Counted from the first letter of the stretch, positions 53,907 through 62,461 are shown. The stretch is 64,000 nt of DNA from Gluconacetobacter tumulicola (GCF_014174215.1 NZ_JABEQL010000004.1:163320-227319), one strand, 5' to 3'. A program made the numbers and translations. Notes: generated from the sequence alone by a model not told the origin.

Positions 53907-54812
53907 GTGTCCGAATCCGCTTCCGTTCCCCCCATTTCATCCGATCCGGCATGCTATCCCCATCCGCATGACCGGCCGCTGGCCGGGGCGCCGAATCCGG
54001 GCCGGCCGGTCCATCCCCGCCTGTATGCCTGCGAGTGCGCCGGGACCGTCCTGCTGATGGTCTTCGGCGTCGCCACCAACGTCCTGCTCGGTGCGGCCGG
54101 CAGCCCGGTGGGGCGGGTGCTGGCGGCCCACCCCGCCTTGCAGGTGGCGTTGCAGGGGCTGTTCTTCGGCATGGGCGGCACCATCGCGGCCCTCTCTCCC
54201 TTCGGCCGGGTCAGCGGCGGGCATGTCAGCCCGTCGGTGACGCTGGCCTTCACCCTGATGGGACGCCTGGCGTGGCGGGACATGCTGGGCTACATGGCCG
54301 CCCAGCTGACGGGCGCGGTCCTGGGCACCGGCTTGGTCGCGCTGGTGGGGCTGCTCTGGCCGCGCTGGGCGGTGTGGTCGCGGGTCACTCATTTCGCCGC
54401 CACCATCCCCTCGGCGGCGGTGCCGCTCTCCTGGCCCTTCCTGGGCGAGGTCTGCACCACCGCGCTGCTGATCGGGACCCTGCTGTTCACCGGCGGGACC
54501 GCCGGCCTGCGCTGGGTGACGCCGCTGGTGGCCGGCCCGCTCTTCTTCATGCTCAATCCGTTCGAGGCCTGGCTGTCGGGCGACAGCACCAACCTGGCCC
54601 GCAGCCTGGGGCCGGCACTGTTCTCCGGCCAGTGGCGCAGTTTCTGGATCTATGGCGTGGCCCCGTTCACGGGTGCGGCGGTGACGGTGGCGCTGGCGCG
54701 GCTGGGCGTCCTGGGCGCGATCGAACTGCACGAGGCGCGGGTGGCCCATTTCGGCCACCATGGGCGCGCGCCCTATCTGCTACCGTGGCGGCGGCGGTCC
54801 CTCACGGAATAA
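53907..54812 (+). CDS. MIP/aquaporin-like channel with altered NPA boxes
   Basis: 301 residues from GTG 53907, AGGGA upstream. About six membrane helices starting at YACECAGTVLLMVFGVATNV. Both half-helix motifs can be placed: the first, in GRVSGGHVSPSVTLAF, reads SPS in place of NPA; the second, DSTNLARSLGPAL, reads NLA in place of NPA, with the conserved Arg of NLAR kept. Loss of the Pro in the second box and of the Asn in the first is outside the usual water/glycerol pore plan. Tandem-repeat symmetry is retained. It may be cotranscribed with the VOC gene. Confidence 0.8.
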   Translation: MSESASVPPISSDPACYPHPHDRPLAGAPNPGRPVHPRLYACECAGTVLLMVFGVATNVLLGAAGSPVGRVLAAHPALQVALQGLFFGMGGTIAALSPFGRVSGGHVSPSVTLAFTLMGRLAWRDMLGYMAAQLTGAVLGTGLVALVGLLWPRWAVWSRVTHFAATIPSAAVPLSWPFLGEVCTTALLIGTLLFTGGTAGLRWVTPLVAGPLFFMLNPFEAWLSGDSTNLARSLGPALFSGQWRSFWIYGVAPFTGAAVTVALARLGVLGAIELHEARVAHFGHHGRAPYLLPWRRRSLTE

Positions 54813-54875
54813 CGTCACCCGGCCGGAGCCGCTTTCGCCGTCCTTCCGGATCGTCACAGGGCAGAGGGGAGGGGG

Positions 54876-57407
54876 ATGGATCATCCGCCGCGCGCAACGA
54901 AAGCCTCGACGCCGTTCTGGACCCAGTCGCCGGATGCCATATTTGCCGCGGTCGCATCCGGCGCGCAGGGGCTGACGGGCAGCGAGGCAGCGGCCCGTCT
55001 GGCCAGTATCGGCCCGAACACCGACCGGCCCATCCGCAGGCTCTCGCCCGTCATCGCGATCGGCCGGCGGTTTCTGGAGCCGCTGATCCTGCTGCTGCTG
55101 TTCGCCGCCGGGGTGTCGGCGGGCATGGGCGACGTGACCAGCGCCTGCATCATCGCCGCCATCATCATCGGCTCCATCGCGCTGGACGCGATCCAGGAAG
55201 GCCGTGCGGCCCGGGCGGCCGAGGCGCTCAGGCAATCGGTGGCGCTGACGGCGGAAGTCAGGCGCGATGGAAAATTCGTCAGCATCCCCACCGCCGAGGT
55301 CGTTCCGGGCGATGTCTTTCGCGTGCGGACCGGCGATGTCATTCCGGCCGATGCCCTGGTCCTGGAGGTCGCCAGCTTTACCGCCAATGAGGCGGCGCTG
55401 ACCGGCGAGCCCTACCCGGTGGAAAAGCACCCCGGTCCCATTCTCTCCCGCTCGCCCGCCGACGCGGCGAACGCGCTGTTCCGCGGGGCGATCGCGCAGA
55501 CGGGCGAGGCGACCGCCCTGGCGGTGGCCACCGGGCGCAAGACCCTGTTCGGCGCGGTCGCGTCCGTGCTGGCCGAGGACACCGCACCTTCGCCGTTCCA
55601 GCGCGATCTGCGCGCCCTCGGCCTGGTCGTCGCGCGCGCGGCCGGCGTCCTGTCCGTGGCGGTGCTGGTGATCAACCTGCTGTTCGGGCGGCCCCTGATC
55701 GAATCCCTGATGTTCGCGGTGGCGCTGGCGGTGGGACTGACGCCCGAACTGCTGCCGATGATCACCACCGTCACCCTCTCGCGCGGCGCCGTGCGGATGG
55801 CCCGGCGCCGGGTGATCGTCAAGCGGCTGACCGCGATCCACGATCTCGGCGCCATGACGGTTCTCTGCACCGACAAGACGGGCACCCTGACCTCGGCCGA
55901 GATCGTTCTGGCCGGCAGCCTCAATGCCAGCGGCGAGGACGATCCGCATATCGCAACGCTGGCCGGCCGGTGCGCCGAGCTTGCGGGCGATCGCGGCGCC
56001 ATGGATGGCGCGCTCGCCACCGCCGCGCCACGAGCCGCCGAGGGCTGGACCGCGCAAGGCCGGATCGGGTTCAATTACGAGCGGCGGCGTGGCTCCGTGC
56101 TGGCGGCGCGGCCCGGGGAGTGCGTGCTGATCTGCAAGGGCGCGCCGGAAGCGATCCTGGCGGTCTGCGATCGGCGACGGGCGGGCACGGACGCACCCGC
56201 CCTCGACGACGCGGCGCGTGACGCGATCACGGCCCGGCTGAACGGCCTTGCCGCCCAGGGTCTCCGTGCCATCGCGGTCGCCACCAAACCCTGCGCCACG
56301 CCCGCCAATGCGCTGGCGCCCGGTGATGAGGCGGATCTGATCTTCGAGGGGTTCTGCACCTTCGCCGACCCCCCGAAGGAGAGTGCCGCCGCTGCCCTGA
56401 AACGATTGGCGGCGGCCGGCGTGCGCGTGAACGTGCTGTCGGGAGACGACCCGCTGGTGGTCGCGCGGATCGCGGGGCTGGTCGGATTGAACGCAGACGC
56501 CGTCCTGGCCGGCCCGGAACTGGAGATGCTGAGCGACGAGGCCCTGGCCGCGCGGGTCCAGGGGGTCGCGCTTTACGGTCGCCTGACCCCCGACCAGAAG
56601 GTGCGCGTGGTCCGTGCCCTGCAGGCCAGGGGCGAGACTGTCGGTTTCCTCGGCGACGGCGTCAACGACGCGCCGGGCATCCGCACGGCCGATGTCGGGC
56701 TTTCCGTCGATGGCGCGACCGGCGTCGCGCGGGCGGCGGCCGACATGATCCTGCTGGCCCCGGACCTGAATGTGGTGGCTGATGGTGTGGCCGAGGGGCG
56801 GCGCACATTCGCGAACATCCTCAAATATGTCCGCATGGGGTCCAGCTCCAATTTCGGCAACATGCTCTCGATGGCCATGGCGTCGCTGTTCCTGCCCTTC
56901 CTGCCCCTGCTGGCGACGCAGATCCTGCTCAACAACCTCCTCTACGACCTGTCAGAAATCGGTATCCCGTTCGATACCGTCGATCCGTCCGATCTCGGCC
57001 ACCCGCAACGCTGGAGCATGCGCGGGATCGTCCGCTATGCCGGGATCATGGGGCCGCTCTCCTCGGTCTTCGACGGGATTACCTTTGTCGTGCTGCTCTA
57101 TGGTTTCCACGTCGCGGCGCCGGAATTCCGCACCGCCTGGTTCGAGGAATCCATCGCGACACAGATCCTCGTGGTCTTTCTGATCCGCACACGCGGCCTG
57201 CCCTGGCGCACCCCACCCGATCCGTGGCTCCTGGTCTCCGCCCTGTGCGCCCTGAGTGTGGCCCTGGTCCTGCCTTTCACGATCGCGGGGCGCTGGCTCG
57301 CTTTCGCCGTGCCTGGTGCCGCCGTGCTGTTGGCGATGGGCGGGATCACGGCGGGTTATCTGGTCGCGGCCCAACTTGTGAAGCGTATGGCGGCGGGGAA
57401 GAACTAG
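54876..57407 (+). CDS. mgtA: P-type ATPase, Mg2+-importing (MgtA/MgtB type)
   Basis: 843 residues, full length. An N-terminal cation ATPase domain (AAARLASIGPNT) precedes the membrane helices. The actuator loop has TGEPYPVEK (about 182). The phosphorylated Asp is in DKTGTLT (about 332), then the nucleotide-binding domain (KGAPEAIL), the hinge motif GDGVNDAPGIRTADVGLSVDGATGVARAAAD-type sequence, and the C-terminal helices with NNLLYDLSEIGIPFDTVD, the segment typical of MgtA. No leader peptide or Mg2+ riboswitch was recognised in the 63-base gap upstream. Confidence 0.88.
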   Translation: MDHPPRATKASTPFWTQSPDAIFAAVASGAQGLTGSEAAARLASIGPNTDRPIRRLSPVIAIGRRFLEPLILLLLFAAGVSAGMGDVTSACIIAAIIIGSIALDAIQEGRAARAAEALRQSVALTAEVRRDGKFVSIPTAEVVPGDVFRVRTGDVIPADALVLEVASFTANEAALTGEPYPVEKHPGPILSRSPADAANALFRGAIAQTGEATALAVATGRKTLFGAVASVLAEDTAPSPFQRDLRALGLVVARAAGVLSVAVLVINLLFGRPLIESLMFAVALAVGLTPELLPMITTVTLSRGAVRMARRRVIVKRLTAIHDLGAMTVLCTDKTGTLTSAEIVLAGSLNASGEDDPHIATLAGRCAELAGDRGAMDGALATAAPRAAEGWTAQGRIGFNYERRRGSVLAARPGECVLICKGAPEAILAVCDRRRAGTDAPALDDAARDAITARLNGLAAQGLRAIAVATKPCATPANALAPGDEADLIFEGFCTFADPPKESAAAALKRLAAAGVRVNVLSGDDPLVVARIAGLVGLNADAVLAGPELEMLSDEALAARVQGVALYGRLTPDQKVRVVRALQARGETVGFLGDGVNDAPGIRTADVGLSVDGATGVARAAADMILLAPDLNVVADGVAEGRRTFANILKYVRMGSSSNFGNMLSMAMASLFLPFLPLLATQILLNNLLYDLSEIGIPFDTVDPSDLGHPQRWSMRGIVRYAGIMGPLSSVFDGITFVVLLYGFHVAAPEFRTAWFEESIATQILVVFLIRTRGLPWRTPPDPWLLVSALCALSVALVLPFTIAGRWLAFAVPGAAVLLAMGGITAGYLVAAQLVKRMAAGKN

Positions 57408-57423
57408 GCGGGGATCGGTTTCT

Positions 57424-57542
57424 GTTCTTTTTTGAAAAAAGAACCAAAAAACTTTGATTCGTTCAGGAATTTTTTGCTGGGGCGCGCGATGTCCCTGAAC
57501 GAATCAAAAGTCTTTTTGCTTCTTTTTCTTCAGAAAAAGAAG
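57424..57542. repeat. Nested inverted repeats between mgtA and metI
   Basis: Three palindromes in 119 bases: GTTCTTTTTT/AAAAAAGAAC (57424-57444, one-base centre); a 17/18-base inverted repeat containing TTGATTCGTTCAGG (57451-57467 against 57494-57511, one bulged T) with a 26-base spacer; and CTTCTTTTTC/GAAAAAGAAG with loop TTCA (57519-57542). The last also occurs at 11794-11815. They separate convergent genes and probably terminate both. Confidence 0.8.
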
Positions 57543-57552
57543 AGATCTTTCT

Positions 57553-58200
57553 TCACCGCAGCCGACGCGCCAGCCTGTTGCCGACAGCCTGCATCAAAGT
57601 CACCAGCGCAATCAGCACCGCGACGACCGAAAGCATGATCGTCGTATTGAAGCGCTGGTACCCATAGCGGATCGCCAGGTCGCCCAGCCCCCCGGCGCCG
57701 ATCACGCCCGCCATGGCCGAGGCCCCGACCAGCGTGACGAGCGTGACCGTAAGGCCGGAGATCAGGCCGGGCAGCGCCTCGGGCAGCAGGACGAAGCGGA
57801 TGACCATCCAGCGCGTGCCGCCCATCGCGCGCACGGCATCGACCAGATTGCGATCGACCTCGCGCAGCGACACTTCCGCGATGCGCGCGAAATAGGGCAC
57901 GGCGGCGATCGAGAGTGGCACGATGGCCGCCCCGGTGCCCAGCGCGGTGCCCGCGACCAGCCGTGTGACGGGGATCAGTAGCACCAGCAGAATCATGAAC
58001 GGCACCGCCCGCGCGGCGTCGACCACCAGCCCCAGCACGCGGGAGAATGCCGGCAGGGGCAGAATGCCGCCCGGCGCGGTCGCAATCAGCAGGATGGCCA
58101 GCGGCAGCCCGCCGATCACCGCGATCAGGCCGGACGCCAGCACCATTTCCATGGTCTCGACCGTGGCGTGCAAGATCAGATCAAGAATCAGCCGGGACAT
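57553..58200 (-). CDS. metI: D-methionine ABC transporter permease
   Basis: 215 residues from ATG 58200. Five to six membrane helices; the EAA loop is seen in VDAVRAMGGTRWMVIRFVLLPEALPGLISG. MetI forms the membrane channel of the MetNIQ importer. The start lies inside the end of metN (20-base overlap), so translation is probably coupled. Length is typical (~217). Confidence 0.93.
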   Translation of the reverse strand: MSRLILDLILHATVETMEMVLASGLIAVIGGLPLAILLIATAPGGILPLPAFSRVLGLVVDAARAVPFMILLVLLIPVTRLVAGTALGTGAAIVPLSIAAVPYFARIAEVSLREVDRNLVDAVRAMGGTRWMVIRFVLLPEALPGLISGLTVTLVTLVGASAMAGVIGAGGLGDLAIRYGYQRFNTTIMLSVVAVLIALVTLMQAVGNRLARRLR

Positions 58201-59215
58201 AGCCCAGTACCTCCATCGACGGGCTGGCCTGAAGCAGAAAGCCCATGGCCCCGTCATCATGTCCCGACAGGCGCACGACGCATTCCGCCTGCATGTGCGT
58301 GCGGCCTTCGGCCATGCCGGCCTGCAGGATCGTGGCGTCGATCCCGTGGCGGCGGGCCAGGATCGACAGCACGGGCGTGCCGGTCGCCCCAGTATCGAGC
58401 GTCAGGCGCACCACGGGGGCGCCCCCGGCAAAGGGGTCCGGGCGCAGCCGGGCCAGCAGGGCGTCGGGCAGGCGCGCGGCTTCGCCATGCAGGAAGGCCC
58501 GCGTGACATCGTGCCGCGCCCCGCCGCGCAGGACCTGCGCGGTCTCCGCGTCCTCCACCACGCGGCCATGGTCCATGACCAGAATCCGCTGTGCGATGCG
58601 GCGGATCACATCCATTTCGTGCGTGATCAGGATGATCGTCAGCCCCAGCCGCCGGTTGATGTCGCGCAGCAGGTCGAGGATGGAGAGCGTGGTTTCCGGG
58701 TCCAGCGCCGATGTCGCCTCGTCGCACAGCAGCAGCGCCGGATGCGCCGCCAGCGCCCGCGCGATGCCCACGCGCTGCTTCTGGCCGCCCGACAACTGGC
58801 CGGGGCGTTTGTCGGCATGGCCCGTCAGCCCCACCAGCTCCAGCAATTCGTCGGCGCGCGCCCGGCGCTTGTCGCGCGGCATGCCGGCAATCTGCAGCGG
58901 CAGTTCGATATTGGCGGCGACGGTGCGGGAATTCAGCAGGTTGAAATGCTGGAACACCAGCCCGATCCGCCGCCGCACCTGCACCAGCTCGCGCTCGGGC
59001 AGGGTCGTGATGTCGCGGTCTTCGATCAGGATGCGCCCGCTATCGGGCCGTTCCAGCCCGTTCAGGCAGCGCAGCAGCGTGGTCTTGCCCGCGCCCGACC
59101 GACCGATAATGCCCAGGATCTCGCCGGGCCGTACCTGAAACGAGACATCGTCCAGTGCCGTCTGGCCGCCGAAGCGGCGGCAGGCATGTTCGACCCGCAG
59201 AAGGCTCGTCACCAT
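58181..59215 (-). CDS. metN: D-methionine ABC transporter ATPase
   Basis: 344 residues. Walker A GRSGAGKTT (about 41-49), Q-loop, signature LSGGQKQRVGIARAL, Walker B LLLCDEATSALDPETT, H-loop ITHEMDV. The C-terminal about 90 residues form the NIL domain, which binds methionine and gives trans-inhibition. It overlaps metQ by 7 bases upstream and metI downstream. ATG 59215 opens the conserved LRVEHACRRFGGQTALDDV start. Confidence 0.95.
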   Translation of the reverse strand: MVTSLLRVEHACRRFGGQTALDDVSFQVRPGEILGIIGRSGAGKTTLLRCLNGLERPDSGRILIEDRDITTLPERELVQVRRRIGLVFQHFNLLNSRTVAANIELPLQIAGMPRDKRRARADELLELVGLTGHADKRPGQLSGGQKQRVGIARALAAHPALLLCDEATSALDPETTLSILDLLRDINRRLGLTIILITHEMDVIRRIAQRILVMDHGRVVEDAETAQVLRGGARHDVTRAFLHGEAARLPDALLARLRPDPFAGGAPVVRLTLDTGATGTPVLSILARRHGIDATILQAGMAEGRTHMQAECVVRLSGHDDGAMGFLLQASPSMEVLGYVPADS

Positions 59216-60018
59216 GCCGGGACGATCGCGTTGTGATAGATGTCCAGAATGGCCTGCCGCACGTCCGGCTGATGGACGGCGTTCATCAGCGGCGCGATCC
59301 ACGGCGCCTTGGCGTCTTCCGCATTGACCGCGACGAAATTGACATACGGGTTATTGGCCAGCGTTTCCTGCCCGATCCGCTGCTTGTCGACCTGGATGCC
59401 CGATTTGAACGCCCAGTTTGTATTGACGACAGCGGCATCCAGGTCGGGCAGGGTGCGGCCGACGATCCCGGCATCCAGTTCCTTGACCGAAAGGTCGCGC
59501 GGATTGTCGGTGATATCCAGCGCGGTCGGCAGCAGGCCGGCCGAGGGTGCCAGCTTGATCAGCCCCAGCACCTCCAGCAGGCGCAGGGCGCGGCCCTCGT
59601 TGCTCGGGTCGTTCGGCACGCCGATCACGGCGCCCTTCGGCAGCGCCGCCACCGACGGCCAGCGGGTGGAATACAGCCCGATCGGCGAGAAATAGGTATT
59701 GCCCACCGGCACGATGCCATAGCCGTGCGCGGCCTTCTGGGCCTCCAGGAACGGACCATGCTGAAAGGCGTTGGCGTCCAGCTCATGCTCCGCCAGGGCC
59801 TCGTCAGGCGCGTTATAGTCCGAAAAGGTCACGATCTTCAGCGTCAGGCCGGCCTGCGCGGCATGGGTGGCGATCAGGCGCCAGATATCCTCGTCCTCGC
59901 CGGACATGATGCCGATGCGCAGGGTCTTCTGCCCGGCGGCACGGGCAACCCGCAGCAGCGGCGCCATCGCCAGCAGGCCCAGAAAGGCCCGGCGGGGCTG
60001 GGATAAAAGAGAAGTCAT
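59209..60018 (-). CDS. metQ: Methionine-binding protein MetQ
   Basis: 269 residues from ATG 60018. The signal has a twin-Arg-like start (SQPRRAFLGLLAMAPLLRV) and no lipobox Cys, so it may be soluble and possibly Tat-exported, unlike the lipoprotein form in E. coli. The NlpA/MetQ fold is seen in LRIGIMSGEDEDIWRLIA, DYNAPDEALAEHELDANAFQH, VGNTYFSPIGLYS and VPNDPSNEGRALRLLE, with the methionine-contacting Asn and Asp residues. First gene of metQNI. Confidence 0.93.
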   Translation of the reverse strand: MTSLLSQPRRAFLGLLAMAPLLRVARAAGQKTLRIGIMSGEDEDIWRLIATHAAQAGLTLKIVTFSDYNAPDEALAEHELDANAFQHGPFLEAQKAAHGYGIVPVGNTYFSPIGLYSTRWPSVAALPKGAVIGVPNDPSNEGRALRLLEVLGLIKLAPSAGLLPTALDITDNPRDLSVKELDAGIVGRTLPDLDAAVVNTNWAFKSGIQVDKQRIGQETLANNPYVNFVAVNAEDAKAPWIAPLMNAVHQPDVRQAILDIYHNAIVPAW

Positions 60019-60452
60019 TGAGGGGCCCCGATCAGGAGAAGAAATATACGCATTCCGTGCGTTGTATATGGTCGGGTGTCCCCCGATCAAGACAGGGATG
60101 TGCATGAAGAAGCAGGAGGGCACTCCTGCCTGTATTTCGCTCGCACGCCGTCAGGGATGAAAATATCCGGCAAAAGAATTATTTATATACAATATCTTGA
60201 TCGAACAATGCGCGACGGAAGAAAGCGGATGGACGCTATGGAAGCGATTGTCGCGTGCGATATTTATATCACGATCTCAATATGAAAAATTCCCTTCCGA
60301 TGGGTGGTGGCCCTGCGTCCGCGCACGTTCAGGCGAGCCGCCGGCCCGGCCGGTGCGGTTGGCCTTGCGGGTCACGGGGAATGGGCGTCTTCTCATGTGG
60401 CGAAAAACCAGGCAGCGGGGCAGATTCCCCCGCGTGACGAAGGAGGCAGGAC
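60019..60452. other. Intergenic region with promoters of metQ and DUF1269 gene
   Basis: 434 bases, divergent promoters expected. The middle (about 60165-60300) is AT-rich. Read toward metQ, a possible but poor sigma-70 pair is TTGTTC with a TATAAA-like box about 15 bases on. I looked for SAM-I, SAM-II and S-box elements and found none. No gene seen. Confidence 0.45.
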
Positions 60453-60974
60453 ATGTCCGATCTCGTGGTTCTTGGCTTCGATACGCTCGACGGCGCCACC
60501 CGCGCCCGCGAGGAAATATGGAAACTCGAAAACGCGTATCTCGTTGATGTTGATGACGCGGTTGTCGTGCGCCGTACCGATGACGGTCGGCTGCATCTCG
60601 ACCAGTCGGTTCATACGGTGGCGCTCGGTGCGCTGGACGGATTCTGGAGTGGGATGCTGCTCGGAACATTGGTGGGGCTGGTCTTCATGAACCCGCTGGC
60701 CGGTTTCGCCGTCGGGGCGCTGACGGGAGGGGTCGCGGGCGCCGGCGGGGGCGCGCTCTTCGATTATGGAATCAACGACCATTTCATCAGGGAAGTGGGC
60801 GCCAATCTGAAACCGGGGACATCGGAACTGTTCGTCCTGGTGCGGAAGGTCGAGCCGGGAAAGGTCGTGGACCATCTGCGCGCGCTCGAAGGCAATCCCC
60901 ACATCGTCCAGACGTCCCTGTCGCCCGAGGCGGAGCAGAAGCTGCGCCAGGCGTTCCTGGCCGGCTCCGGCTGA
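60453..60974 (+). CDS. DUF1269 family membrane-associated protein
   Basis: 173 residues, ATG with AAGGAGG 9 bases upstream. Core motif of the family: SDLVVLGFDTLDGATRAREEI at the start and a glycine-rich hydrophobic hairpin (LGTLVGLVFMNPLAGFAVGALTGGVAGAGGGALFDYGI, seen in pieces) between two ferredoxin-like halves. The C-terminal half (LKPGTSELFVLVRKVEPGKVVDHLRAL) repeats the strand pattern. Role unknown; members are often found with stress-related genes. A second stress-like gene follows at 61019. Confidence 0.87.
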   Translation: MSDLVVLGFDTLDGATRAREEIWKLENAYLVDVDDAVVVRRTDDGRLHLDQSVHTVALGALDGFWSGMLLGTLVGLVFMNPLAGFAVGALTGGVAGAGGGALFDYGINDHFIREVGANLKPGTSELFVLVRKVEPGKVVDHLRALEGNPHIVQTSLSPEAEQKLRQAFLAGSG

Positions 60975-61018
60975 CAGGGCGGGCGCCACATCACCGAGCA
61001 GAAAACGGGAGAGAGATC

Positions 61019-61447
61019 GTGGCCAATATTTCTGATCAGGTCGAAAAGCTCCGGGCCGATCTTCATACCCTCGGGGAAGATCTTCGGGAGACGGACAAGG
61101 CCCTGCGGACCGAATTCAAATCCTGGGGCCTGCGGAGCGGGGCGACCGCCCTGCGCCAGACCGCCAAACAGTTGCAGGAACTTGGCGATACCGCGGTTGG
61201 CCAGGTGAACGAGCTGAACACGAAGGTTCTGGAAAAGGTCGGCAATTCGAAAGAGCGCGCGGAGCAGGCCGCGACATTGCTCGGCCAGGTCGCCGACCGC
61301 GCGCAGGGCGCGCTGGCGAAGCTGGAAAGCGGGCAGGTGCCCGCGCGTTCGATTGGGAATATGAGTCCGCTGGTCCGTACCGTGGCGGCCATCGCCGTCG
61401 TGGCAACCGGCGTGGTGATTCTGAAGAAACTCTGCCGCAAGTCGTAA
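61019..61447 (+). CDS. Small coiled-coil protein with C-terminal membrane anchor
   Basis: 142 residues from GTG 61019 (GGGAGAG upstream). The first 110 residues are helical and heptad-like (QVEKLRADLHTLGEDLRETDK, KQLQELGDTAVGQVNELN). One hydrophobic helix near the end (LVRTVAAIAVVATGVVILKK) is a likely tail anchor. The layout is like that of DUF883/YqjD ribosome-associated membrane proteins, but I cannot confirm membership. It follows the DUF1269 gene by 44 bases, probably as one unit. Confidence 0.65.
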   Translation: MANISDQVEKLRADLHTLGEDLRETDKALRTEFKSWGLRSGATALRQTAKQLQELGDTAVGQVNELNTKVLEKVGNSKERAEQAATLLGQVADRAQGALAKLESGQVPARSIGNMSPLVRTVAAIAVVATGVVILKKLCRKS

Positions 61448-61462
61448 ACGATATGACGAAGG

Positions 61463-61487
61463 GCCGCCCCGGAGTGTCCCGGGCGGC
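61463..61487. terminator. Hairpin between convergent genes
   Basis: GCCGCCCCGG (61463-61472) with CCCGGGCGGC (61478-61487), one mismatch, followed by TCTTGCG. Confidence 0.55.
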
Positions 61488-61522
61488 TCTTGCGTCACGA
61501 TGCCGATGATGGTTCCGACCGT

Positions 61523-61777
61523 CTATGTCGTGTTCTCGCCTGCCGGCAGATCCTTGTCGAAGAGCGTGCGTGCAATGGCCCCCGAGCAATCGAGACGCAC
61601 CTGATCGGTGATCTCCACGATATGGCTCGTGGGCAGGTAATGCGTATCCCCGTCCGCCAGCGTGGTGTCCTGGAGAAGGAGCCGCGTTGCGCCTTCCACG
61701 GCACGGATTCTGCCGACCGGCTGGCCGTCTGAACCGACGACATGCATGCCGACATGAATATCGGATAGCGCGATCAT
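61523..61777 (-). CDS. DUF2171 (PRC-barrel-like) protein
   Basis: 84 residues from ATG 61777, which has AAGGAG nine bases upstream. The sequence IHVGMHVVGSDGQPVGRIRAVEG ... HYLPTSHIVEI fits the DUF2171 small beta-barrel, with PRC-barrel-like strands. Often in stress-response neighbourhoods; function not known. It is the last chromosomal gene before the att fragment at 61947. Confidence 0.85.
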   Translation of the reverse strand: MIALSDIHVGMHVVGSDGQPVGRIRAVEGATRLLLQDTTLADGDTHYLPTSHIVEITDQVRLDCSGAIARTLFDKDLPAGENTT

Positions 61778-61937
61778 GGGATTCTGCTCCTTGTTTCGCC
61801 GCCCCGGCAAAACAACGGCCCGGCCTCCGGAAGGATGCCCTGTGATCTTTTTTAAATGCATGTTCGATGGAATTCCGCCTCGAACGCACACCGTGCGGGT
61901 CGAGGCCCGAAACCAGGATTTTGATTTGAAGGTATTT

Positions 61938-62090
61938 TTATGGAAATGGTGCCCAAGACCGGAATCGAACCAGTGACACTGCGATTTTCAACTGCGCGAG
62001 TATGGAAACGTAAGTCGCGGGATCGGTGTATATCGCGGCTAGATTGGATATAACCTCCTGAAATGCCTGTGGTGCGTTGCTTATGCTCAT
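61938..62090 (-). CDS. 50-aa ORF reading through the att core
   Basis: ATG 62090 overlaps the stop of the upstream gene (ATGA), giving MSISNAPQAFQEVISNLAAI and so on. Its last 17 codons lie in and just past the tRNA fragment (LKIAVSLVRFRSWAP is encoded by the att core). In the free, circular element the same start would join a different C-terminus only after the core. Whether it is a functional protein is uncertain; the coupling argues for translation. AT content is lower than in its island neighbours. No family recognised. Confidence 0.45.
   Translation of the reverse strand: MSISNAPQAFQEVISNLAAIYTDPATYVSILAQLKIAVSLVRFRSWAPFP
61947..61990 (-). other. 3' fragment of tRNA-Phe gene (attachment site)
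   Basis: 44 bases on the minus strand matching the 3' part of a tRNA-Phe gene from the anticodon: TGAAAATCGC (GAA anticodon and stem), variable loop, T arm ACTGG/CCGGT with TTCGATT, acceptor strand CTTGGGC, discriminator A, CCA. No 5' half is present: bases right of 61990 do not pair with the anticodon or acceptor stem. This is what an integrase leaves at the chromosome-side end of an element inserted in tRNA-Phe. The intact tRNA gene should lie at the far end, outside this window to the right. Confidence 0.85.
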
Positions 62091-62461
62091 ATGGTCTCCG
62101 GCTTGTTGATAAAGTTCTTCGATGTTCTCCTGTTGGTAATCATCGACACGTTGTCGTTCATGGAATCTTCTCGGAAGATCGCGTGAGTCGAATAGAGAAG
62201 ATAAGATTCCCAATAATCCATCTCGGTCTTATTCGCGCATAGATAGACGACTTGTCGTTCTACCTCTTGCTCTCGGCCGCCAATGTGTTGGAGCCATCGC
62301 TTGCCTGAACCGAAATAGTCCTGATATTTCGTCGGCTTGCCTTTTGGGCTCTTGATGGTCTTCTTGCCAATATACCAGAAGCCATCGAGGGACATTCGAT
62401 AAACGATTCCCCGTATGGCTTCTGTTGGCTCAAATGGTTCATTGTCATATATCCAGTTCAT
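62087..62461 (-). CDS. Phage-like protein with YIGKK motif (GIY-YIG-like)
   Basis: 124 residues. The N-terminal third, GIVYRMSLDGFWYIGKKTIKS, followed by YFGSGKRWLQHIGGREQEVERQVVYLC and a C-terminal acidic helix (TEMDYWESYLLYST), resembles small phage proteins related to GIY-YIG endonucleases, where VYxI...YIGK is the first strand pair. The catalytic Arg and Glu are only partly placeable. Low GC relative to the chromosome. It is translationally coupled to the ORF at 61938-62090. Confidence 0.6.
   Translation of the reverse strand: MNWIYDNEPFEPTEAIRGIVYRMSLDGFWYIGKKTIKSPKGKPTKYQDYFGSGKRWLQHIGGREQEVERQVVYLCANKTEMDYWESYLLYSTHAIFREDSMNDNVSMITNRRTSKNFINKPETI

Noticed and set aside
54813..54875. 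Mg2+ riboswitch or leader ORF before the P-type ATPase
   Set aside because: The gap is only 63 bases and shows no leader ORF or M-box elements.
60019..60300. SAM riboswitch upstream of metQ
   Set aside because: I searched for the conserved SAM-I and SAM-II cores on the minus strand and could not build the pseudoknot or kink-turn elements.
61938..62213. 91-residue version of the att read-through ORF starting at 62213
   Set aside because: It overlaps most of the upstream YIGKK gene; the ATGA-coupled start at 62090 is more likely.
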